A DNA stretch of 5,870 nucleotides from JANXVV01 sp038230975. GTDB lineage: Bacteria; Planctomycetota; Phycisphaerae; Tepidisphaerales; Tepidisphaeraceae. The stretch lies in contig JBBRMF010000313.1 of the NCBI GenBank assembly GCA_038230975.1, positions 1 through 5,870 on the forward strand, given 5' to 3'. Under the pieces are notes generated by a model. That model had not been told where the DNA came from. It did not search any database and saw only the letters and a list, made by a program, of their open reading frames with translations. Numbering within the stretch: position 1 is the stretch's first letter; each line of letters opens with the position of its first letter. Position numbers and translations under genes: made by a program. Positions 1 to 5,083 of this stretch are shown one piece after another.

Positions 1-2
1 CC

Positions 3-98
3 GACGAAAAATTGCGGAATCAGGTGATTTCGTTTGCAAAGGAGAGGCTCCCCAAAGCGTGGGCGCAGCTTCGTGAGACATACCCAAGAGAAGCGTAA
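3..98 (+). CDS. Possible C-terminal end of an unidentified protein (partial, enters from left edge)
   Basis: The frame starting at position 3 is open from the window edge for 31 codons and stops at TAA 96-98. It begins DEKLRNQVISFAKERLPKAW and ends with ETYPREA. The composition is protein-like: an amphipathic, charged helix with alternating Lys/Arg/Glu and Leu/Ile/Ala. The other two forward frames give less natural sequence. I do not recognise the family and no motif is visible. An open stretch this short can arise by chance, so this rests on composition alone. If real, the gene runs on the plus strand and ends about 50 bases before the recombinase remnant, with no visible terminator between them. 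Confidence 0.35.
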   Translation, partial: DEKLRNQVISFAKERLPKAWAQLRETYPREA

Positions 99-150
99 AT
101 GTGTTGTGGCTCACATCCCCTGTGAAAAGCGAGTTCGAACGAGTGCGAGT

Positions 151-270
151 CCCGTCCCGGCAACGGTCGCGGGCGTCCACCCCAAGATCATCCAGCGAAT
201 CATGCGGCACTCAACGATCGCGTTAACCATGAGGTTGGGTTTGAACAGGACCGCTACTAAGGGGGGGTGA
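151..270 (+). pseudogene. Remnant of a tyrosine recombinase (phage-type integrase) C-terminus
   Basis: In the frame reading from 151, the translation contains GVHPKIIQRIMRHSTIALTM (172-231). This is the segment between the HxxR box and the catalytic tyrosine in tyrosine recombinases, where families read 'AGVxPKxxQxxMRHSxIxLTMDRYTH'. After the ATG at 229-231 the frame continues as RLGLNR and stops at TGA 268-270, with no DRYTH-like tyrosine motif. In another frame GAC CGC TAC (249-257) spells DRY and is followed at once by TAA. This is what a 17-base insertion at 232-248 would give, since 17 is not a multiple of three. No HxLRxT box or upstream catalytic arginine is seen before 166. The piece is therefore too short and too broken to be active. 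It probably marks an old integrated element. Confidence 0.6.
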
Positions 271-470
271 GCGCCACAGTGCTGGGGAACGCGTCGAGTG
301 CCGTCATTTGCTTTGAGGGCTGTTGAAGCACTATCATCGGAAAGCTGCTTGAAATATTCGTTTTTCAGCGGTGAAACTCAGGTCGCTCTATATTCTGGAC
401 AGGGTCACGCATATTGGACCCACTCCAAAACCAGCGTGTTGTAGCTCGGCACCGATTCCCGTGGATTCCC

Positions 471-493
471 CGGCCACGACCTCTCGTGGGCCG
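471..493. repeat. Strong imperfect inverted repeat (possible hairpin)
   Basis: CGGCCACGA (471-479) pairs with TCGTGGGCCG (484-493), giving a 9-bp GC-rich stem with one bulged G and a 4-base loop (480-483). A competing stem pairs CGTGG (460-464) with CCACG (474-478). The element starts about 97 bases beyond the topB-recQ stop on the minus strand. It could end that transcript, but neither strand has a run of T after the stem, so it does not look like a classical intrinsic terminator. Confidence 0.4.
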
Positions 494-536
494 AATTGAG
501 CGCCCTGCGAGCCCAGCACACTTGTCGGATGAACTT

Positions 537-553
537 GAAAACAAAGGGTTTTC
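537..553 (-). terminator. Weak candidate terminator hairpin after topB-recQ
   Basis: GAAAAC (537-542) and GTTTTC (548-553) form a 6-bp stem with a 5-base loop, starting 37 bases past the stop codon of topB-recQ on the minus strand. The stem is A/T-rich and no T tract follows in the minus direction, so termination would be weak at best. It is listed because it is the hairpin nearest the gene's 3' end. Confidence 0.2.
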
Positions 554-589
554 TTTAAATCAGTCGGTGACAGTATGGACTTTAGTACA

Positions 590-3500
590 TCATTCAGACG
601 CATCGCTGACAATTCGAAGGACTCTTGCGCCAAACTTTGTGACTAGCGAATTGCCGACACCTGGTACATCCAATAATTCTCCTTCGCTGCGAGGACGCGA
701 GGCCGCAATGCCCAGCAGCACTTTGTTCGACATGATTCGAAATGCCGGAACGCCTTTCTTGACCGATTCTCCTTTGCGCCAGGCCCGGAGCGCCGTTTCG
801 GTCGCTGCCGACATTGGCGTGGCGGACGCCGCAGGCTTTTTTGCGCGACCTTTGGACTTTCGGCCGCCCTTGGTCTTCTTGGTGCTGGAGGCCAGCTTCG
901 CCGGAAACTTCAGCGAACTCAGCGATTCGGTATCGGCACTCCGCCCTTCGCTCGAGAGGGTCAATCGTTGAAACGTGATCGACTTTCCATCCTTCTCAAA
1001 AACATCATCACGGATCGTCACCAGTCCGCCACGCACCAGCGCCGAGACTAGCACCTCAAAATCCCGGCGTTCCATTAGTGAACCGCCGTTGCGATGCAGT
1101 GTTCCGACTGACTGGTGATTCACCTGCGCGAGCGTTTCGAGCGTCGCACGCATGATGCGGATCTCATCCAGTCCGGGCGAGCGAAATGTCTGCACCGAAC
1201 AATCCGAGCCCGCACACACATCACATATCCCGCACGGCGCAGCCGAATCATCCTCATCGCCAAAATGATTGATCAGGTGAACCATGCGGCATCCATGCGA
1301 CTGGGCGAACCGGGCCATCTGTTCCGACTGCACCAGACGATGAGCAACCTGCGCTTCATACGATGGGTACCACGCTTCGTCACCTCGGCGCAATAATTCA
1401 TCCGCATCGATCAACACGCCGCCATGAACCCAGAGCTTTTCTAACGCCCGCTCGAATAATTCCTCATCCATTCTGATCTGGCTGCGAAGGTCTTCGCGGG
1501 ACTGCGACTGGTCGGCAAGTTTCGCGAATATCTTCACCAGTTCCGCGATCGACGGATAGTTCTTTTGATGAAAAAACTCATTGGTCTTGCGGTCGACAAA
1601 CGAATGCAGAAGCACGGCACGCGATGGTTTGCCATCGCGCCCGGCACGCCCAATTTCCTGATAGTAACCCTCCAGCGTCTGCGGCAGCGCCAGATGTACA
1701 ACCGTCCGCACATCGGCCTTGTCGATGCCCATGCCAAAGGCCACGGTCGCGACCATGACATCAATATCGCCGCTAAGAAAGCGGGTCTGTACCCGATCGC
1801 GTTCGGCTGCGGGCATGCCCGCGTGATAGGCGGCTGCCGAAAATCCGGAATTGAGTTGCTCGGCCAGTGCCACGGCATCCTTCCGCGACGGCGCATAGAC
1901 AATCGCTGGCCGGTGCGTTTGATCGGTGAGCAGGCTCTGAATCACATCCATCCGATCGGGGCGCGGCACCTCGACCACTTCAATGGCCAGATTGCTTCGG
2001 CGGAATCCATGGATGAATCGATTGTCCGATTGGAGGCCTAATTGCGCGATAATGTCGCGCTGAACAATCGGCGTGGCCGTCGCGGTCAGCGCGATCACAG
2101 GTGCGGGCCGCAATGATGGAAGTCGCTGACCCAGCATCCGATAATCGGGGCGAAAATCGTGACCCCATTGCGAAATGCAATGGGCCTCATCAATCGCAAT
2201 CAATGTCGGCTTGTTGCGAGCGAGAAATTCGGGAAAGCCCGGCACGCCCAGTCGCTCGGGCGCGATGAAAAGAAAATCGAGCCCACCGGCGAGATACTCG
2301 GTGCAAACCGCCCTGGACTCGAGGCGTGACCGCCCTGAATGAATGCGTTCGGCGCGAAGTCCCAGCGACTTGAGCTTGGCCACCTGATCTTCCATCAGCG
2401 CGATAAGTGGACTGACCACCAGCGTCGTCCCGCCGCGTGCGAGACCTGGAAGCTGATAACAAAGCGACTTGCCTGCACCGGTCGGCATGACCAGCAGAAC
2501 ATCCTCACCATCACGCGCGGCGTTGCAGACAGCTTCCTGATGCGGGCGAAATTGGGAGTGTCCGAAGGTCTTCTTGAGCAGTTCGCGGATGTCGCGCGAA
2601 ACCGGCGGGCGCGCCGATGATTGAACGATGGTTTTTCCGTCGTCTGCGGCGTTGGATGGTGCGTGCGAATTTCCGGCGTCCCACGACTGGATCGGCTTCG
2701 ACGATGCCGACGGCCCGGACGGCGGCGCGTTCGGATTCGATCCGGTTGGCGATTGCTCAAACATCGGTGCTCGTCGCTCTGCGCGAGGACCGCTGAGCAC
2801 CAGTCTCACCACCTCACGCACATACCCTTCGATCCCCTTCATGAACGGCGGCAACTTCGCTTCACCTCGGTGAATCTCGTGCAGACGGGCCTCCCATTGC
2901 CCGGTCATGGCCGGACTCTTGACGTCGGGATGAACCGCATCGATCAATCGAATGCCCTTATCCGTGGCCAATAGCGTCTTGCCGTCGCGCAGAAGGTATT
3001 CCCGTGTAATCAGCGTCTCGATGATCGCGGCGCGGGTTGCTGGTGTCCCCAAGCCACAATCTTTCATCGCACGCGAAAGCTCCTTGTCGTCCAGTGATTT
3101 GCCCGCCGTTTCCATCGCCGTCAGCAAGGTTGCATCGTTAAATCGCTTGGGCGGACGCGTCTGCTTCTCTTCCATGACCACCTCGCGCACCACCTGCCGC
3201 GAATCCGCCTCCAGCCCCGAAGGCAGGGCCTGCTCCTCACCATCACCCTCTTTCTTTCGACTCGAAAGATCCAGGACTTTCCAGCCAGACTGAACCACGG
3301 CGGTTCCCACTGTATGAAATCGATCGACAATCGAACCGTCCGGCCCGACCTGGGGGTTCGGCGAGGCATTGGGCGTCGTCACGGCGGTGATCACGGTGGT
3401 AATCGCCCAGATGTGATCCTCGTGCCAGGCACCCAAAAGCCGGCGACAGATCAGGTCATAGATTCGACGCTCATCACCATCAAGCGAAACATGCGCCGGA

Positions 3501-4636
3501 TCCGTCGTGGTTGGGATAATTGCATGGTGGTCCGTCACATTCGCATCATCGACAAACCGCCGCCCAAGGGGTCTTGTTCCGGTTCCCGCAGCCAGATGCT
3601 CTTCATATCCCGCCCGTATCGCCGCCACGACCTGCTCCAAGGTCTCCGCGATGTCCGCCGATAAATGCCGGCTGTCAGTTCGCGGATAACTGATCAGTTT
3701 TTTGGTTTCGTAAAGCACTTGGGCGATTTCGAGCGTGCGCTTCGCGCTGAACCCGAACAGTCGATTCGCATGCCGCTGCAATTCGGTCAGGTCGTAGAGC
3801 AGCGGCGCAGGCATTCGTCGCTTTTCCTGCGTCACTGATTCGATGATTCCTACGCCAGTTTGCTTCACCCGGTCAACAATCGCCTGTGCCACCTGTCCAT
3901 CGGCGCCCAGGCGTTTGGATTCGGGCGAGGGTGTCTGGCCCGATTTAAACCAAGTGCCTTTGTAAGGCGTGTGGCCGAAAGTCGCGACCACTTCGAAATA
4001 GTTCTCAGGGACAAACGCACGGATCTCCTTTTCACGCTCGACGAGCATCGCCAGCGTCGGTGTCTGCACCCGTCCGACGGAAAAGGTATCGCCCTGCGCG
4101 ATCGTATAAGCCCGCGATAGATTCATGCCCACCAGCCAATCCGCCTGCGCCCGACCCCTCGCCGCCGCAGCCAGCGAGTCGTAGGCCGCGCCATCCTTCA
4201 TGGTCGCCAGACCCGCCTTGATCGCTCCGGCCGTCAACGATGAAATCCAAAGCCTTCGCACCGGCTTACGACAACCTGCGGCCTCGTAGATGAACCGAAA
4301 AATCAGTTCGCCTTCGCGCCCCGCATCCGTCGCACAGACCACCTGTTCAACATCGCGATCGGTCAGAAGTTTCTTCACGACTCGAAATTGATCTGCCGTG
4401 GATTCAAGCACCGACAGCGTCCACCGATCCGGCAACATCGGTAGCAATTCGGCACGCCATGCCTTCCAATCCGGATTAAGCTCGTGCGGCTGGGCCAGAC
4501 CGACGAGATGGCCGATCGCCCAGGTCACCACATATCCATTTCCATGCAACCAGCCTTGCCCACGGTTTTTTGCACCAACAACCTGTGCAATATCGCGGGC
4601 AACAGACGGCTTTTCGGCGACAACGACCACGCTCAA
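590..4636 (-). CDS. TopB-RecQ fusion: DNA topoisomerase III joined to RecQ helicase
   Basis: One open frame of 1348 residues carries two complete enzymes. Residues 1-620 are a type IA topoisomerase III. The Toprim domain has the AEKPS motif with E8 and K9, and DAGREGE at 104-110. SVGRVQTPT lies at 186-194, the catalytic tyrosine is Y317 in LISYPRTDS, TDHHAIIPT is at 368-376 and GLGTPATR at 528-535. Residues 621-680 are a Pro/Ser/Ala-rich linker. Residues 681-1348 are a full RecQ: motif 0 FRPHQ (696-700), Walker A PTGAGKS with K723, DEAH (816-819), the aromatic-rich loop, TATAT (851-855), GMGIDK (968-973) and QEIGRAGR (993-1000). A zinc site C1116/C1135/C1138/C1141, a winged helix, a Lys-rich spacer (about 1253-1267) and an HRDC domain (about 1278-1348) follow. 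In the cytoplasm it should unwind recombination or replication intermediates and pass single strands to unlink DNA. The start is TTG: an in-frame TGA lies six codons upstream, GGAG sits 8 bases before it, and the protein begins as TopB proteins do. Confidence 0.95.
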   Translation of the reverse strand: MSVVVVAEKPSVARDIAQVVGAKNRGQGWLHGNGYVVTWAIGHLVGLAQPHELNPDWKAWRAELLPMLPDRWTLSVLESTADQFRVVKKLLTDRDVEQVVCATDAGREGELIFRFIYEAAGCRKPVRRLWISSLTAGAIKAGLATMKDGAAYDSLAAAARGRAQADWLVGMNLSRAYTIAQGDTFSVGRVQTPTLAMLVEREKEIRAFVPENYFEVVATFGHTPYKGTWFKSGQTPSPESKRLGADGQVAQAIVDRVKQTGVGIIESVTQEKRRMPAPLLYDLTELQRHANRLFGFSAKRTLEIAQVLYETKKLISYPRTDSRHLSADIAETLEQVVAAIRAGYEEHLAAGTGTRPLGRRFVDDANVTDHHAIIPTTTDPAHVSLDGDERRIYDLICRRLLGAWHEDHIWAITTVITAVTTPNASPNPQVGPDGSIVDRFHTVGTAVVQSGWKVLDLSSRKKEGDGEEQALPSGLEADSRQVVREVVMEEKQTRPPKRFNDATLLTAMETAGKSLDDKELSRAMKDCGLGTPATRAAIIETLITREYLLRDGKTLLATDKGIRLIDAVHPDVKSPAMTGQWEARLHEIHRGEAKLPPFMKGIEGYVREVVRLVLSGPRAERRAPMFEQSPTGSNPNAPPSGPSASSKPIQSWDAGNSHAPSNAADDGKTIVQSSARPPVSRDIRELLKKTFGHSQFRPHQEAVCNAARDGEDVLLVMPTGAGKSLCYQLPGLARGGTTLVVSPLIALMEDQVAKLKSLGLRAERIHSGRSRLESRAVCTEYLAGGLDFLFIAPERLGVPGFPEFLARNKPTLIAIDEAHCISQWGHDFRPDYRMLGQRLPSLRPAPVIALTATATPIVQRDIIAQLGLQSDNRFIHGFRRSNLAIEVVEVPRPDRMDVIQSLLTDQTHRPAIVYAPSRKDAVALAEQLNSGFSAAAYHAGMPAAERDRVQTRFLSGDIDVMVATVAFGMGIDKADVRTVVHLALPQTLEGYYQEIGRAGRDGKPSRAVLLHSFVDRKTNEFFHQKNYPSIAELVKIFAKLADQSQSREDLRSQIRMDEELFERALEKLWVHGGVLIDADELLRRGDEAWYPSYEAQVAHRLVQSEQMARFAQSHGCRMVHLINHFGDEDDSAAPCGICDVCAGSDCSVQTFRSPGLDEIRIMRATLETLAQVNHQSVGTLHRNGGSLMERRDFEVLVSALVRGGLVTIRDDVFEKDGKSITFQRLTLSSEGRSADTESLSSLKFPAKLASSTKKTKGGRKSKGRAKKPAASATPMSAATETALRAWRKGESVKKGVPAFRIMSNKVLLGIAASRPRSEGELLDVPGVGNSLVTKFGARVLRIVSDASE

Positions 4637-4644
4637 GGGCTTGG

Positions 4645-4648
4645 CTCC
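4645..4648 (-). promoter_or_regulatory. Ribosome binding site fixing the TTG start of topB-recQ
   Basis: Read on the minus strand, GGAG lies 8 bases upstream of the TTG at 4636-4634. An in-frame TGA (4654-4652) rules out any earlier start, and the next candidate, GTG at codon 3, would have a longer spacing and would drop the first two residues. This site therefore decides the unusual start codon. Confidence 0.6.
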
Positions 4649-4736
4649 AGTTCAACGAATCAAATGACTGCGTAGCGGTCGACGACACATCCGACCTCTT
4701 ATGAAGTCGATCGTATCCGATGAGTGTCGTTGGTGG

Positions 4737-4764
4737 ATTCAATTCGAGTTTTGATTCACTTCGA
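4737..4764. repeat. Pair of direct repeats ATTCAATTCGA / ATTCACTTCGA
   Basis: Two 11-base units (4737-4747 and 4754-4764) differ at one base and start 17 bases apart, about 100-130 bases upstream of the topB-recQ start. The pair lies inside the wider inverted repeat GATGAGT (4719-4725) / ACTCATC (4769-4775). The arrangement resembles tandem operator half-sites, but no regulator can be named. Confidence 0.35.
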
Positions 4765-4825
4765 ATGAACTCATCCTGCCGGATGGTCAACGCTTATTCT
4801 GCAACGGTAGTGAGAACCTGCCCCC

Positions 4826-4831
4826 TATAAT
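4826..4831 (+). promoter_or_regulatory. Candidate -10 element (TATAAT) for the rightward gene
   Basis: A perfect TATAAT follows a run of five C bases. No recognisable -35 hexamer sits 16-18 bases upstream, where AACGGT-like sequence is found. If used, transcription would start near 4838 and leave a leader of about 245 bases before the ATG at 5084, spanning most of the palindromes. A chance match is quite possible. Confidence 0.25.
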
Positions 4832-4889
4832 GGTCTTGGCGCTGGGCAGGGGCCGATCCAGTCACCCAACTGCCGAAGTTGGACTAGTG

Positions 4890-4902
4890 CCGATGTCATC
4901 GG
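4890..4902. repeat. 13-base palindrome CCGATGTCATCGG
   Basis: Perfect 6-bp arms CCGATG and CATCGG are separated by one base. CCGATG also occurs at 4717-4722 nearer the leftward gene. The size and symmetry suit a dimeric repressor site, but no specific family is recognised. Confidence 0.35.
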
Positions 4903-4911
4903 AATTATCGA

Positions 4912-4923
4912 AGTCCCCGGACT
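4912..4923. repeat. 12-base palindrome AGTCCCCGGACT
   Basis: 5-bp arms AGTCC and GGACT flank two C bases, 10 bases after the preceding palindrome. Another GGACT lies at 4881-4885, so alternative pairing AGTCC/GGACT is possible within the same stretch. Confidence 0.3.
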
Positions 4924-4955
4924 GCGGCCCCATTGCAGATCACCAACAAAATCTG

Positions 4956-4989
4956 GAATTGCCGAAGTCGTACAATTCGACAAGAATTG
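4956..4989. repeat. Alternating GAATTG / CAATTC / GAATTG inverted repeats
   Basis: GAATTG (4956-4961), CAATTC (4973-4978) and GAATTG (4984-4989) form two overlapping inverted repeats that share the middle unit. The right-hand one, CAATTC-N5-GAATTG, is a clean 17-base palindrome. CAATTCGA also occurs at 4740-4747 on the other side of the region. This could be an operator, or two mutually exclusive hairpins in a leader transcript. Confidence 0.4.
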
Positions 4990-5067
4990 CCTTTCCAGCA
5001 GTATCGATTACCGGTATTCGAAGTCGGATAAACTGAAGCAATTGATTTAAGAGCCAAGCCAACTAAA

Positions 5068-5072
5068 AGAGG
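5068..5072 (+). promoter_or_regulatory. Ribosome binding site of the SNF2-like gene
   Basis: AGAGG lies 11 bases upstream of the ATG at 5084-5086. This is a moderate match at slightly long spacing. It supports this start, since the frame immediately upstream has no better candidate and the protein reads naturally from here. Confidence 0.5.
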
Positions 5073-5083
5073 CTCGGATAACC

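Larger units (their letters stand above)
271..589. other. Stretch without a credible gene, downstream of topB-recQ
   Basis: About 320 bases lie between the recombinase remnant and the stop codon of the topB-recQ gene. Frames that are open here on either strand have unnatural composition and largely overlap the strongly supported gene to the right. The stretch holds a strong imperfect inverted repeat (471-493), a weak A/T-rich hairpin (537-553) and a 5-bp inverted repeat GGGTC/GACCC (402-406 and 417-421). Otherwise I see nothing in it. It may be decayed DNA belonging to the same old insertion as the recombinase remnant. Confidence 0.5.
4637..5083. other. Divergent intergenic region rich in short palindromes
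   Basis: These 447 bases separate the 5' ends of topB-recQ (leftward) and the SNF2-like gene (rightward), so promoters for both should lie here. The region holds three clean palindromes (4890-4902, 4912-4923, 4973-4989), a near-identical direct repeat 17 bases apart (4737-4764), an inverted pair GATGAGT/ACTCATC (4719-4725 and 4769-4775) and four copies of CGAAGT (4874, 4909, 4963, 5019). A perfect TATAAT occurs at 4826-4831. No convincing -35 and -10 pair was found for the leftward gene. The one open frame of note (4830-5036) has no ribosome binding site and an unnatural composition. Confidence 0.6.

Noticed and set aside
133..140. GTTCGAAC, resembling a tRNA T-loop and thus a possible attachment site
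   Set aside because: The flanking bases do not form the 5-bp T stem, and no acceptor or anticodon arm can be built around it.
402..421. GGGTC-N10-GACCC as a transposon end or terminator
   Set aside because: The stem is only 5 bp, with no transposase, target duplication or T tract nearby, so chance is a sufficient explanation.
388..633. Open frame of 81 codons on the minus strand overlapping the end of topB-recQ
   Set aside because: It overlaps the HRDC-coding end in another frame, has no ribosome binding site and resembles no family.
414..971. Open frame of 185 codons on the plus strand
   Set aside because: Most of it lies antisense to the HRDC and winged-helix coding region of the fusion gene, its composition is unnatural and it has no recognisable motif.
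1565..2041. Open frame of 158 codons on the plus strand
   Set aside because: It is fully antisense to the RecQ helicase core. The length follows from the codon bias of the real gene.
2597..2776. Possibility that topB and recQ are two genes with a missed stop
   Set aside because: The frame is continuous through the linker, both sides share one frame, and no start with a ribosome binding site precedes the RecQ half.
4830..5036. Open frame of 68 codons in the divergent spacer, starting at the TATAAT ATG
   Set aside because: There is no ribosome binding site, the ATG overlaps the candidate -10 element, the composition is unnatural and the frame spans the palindromes.
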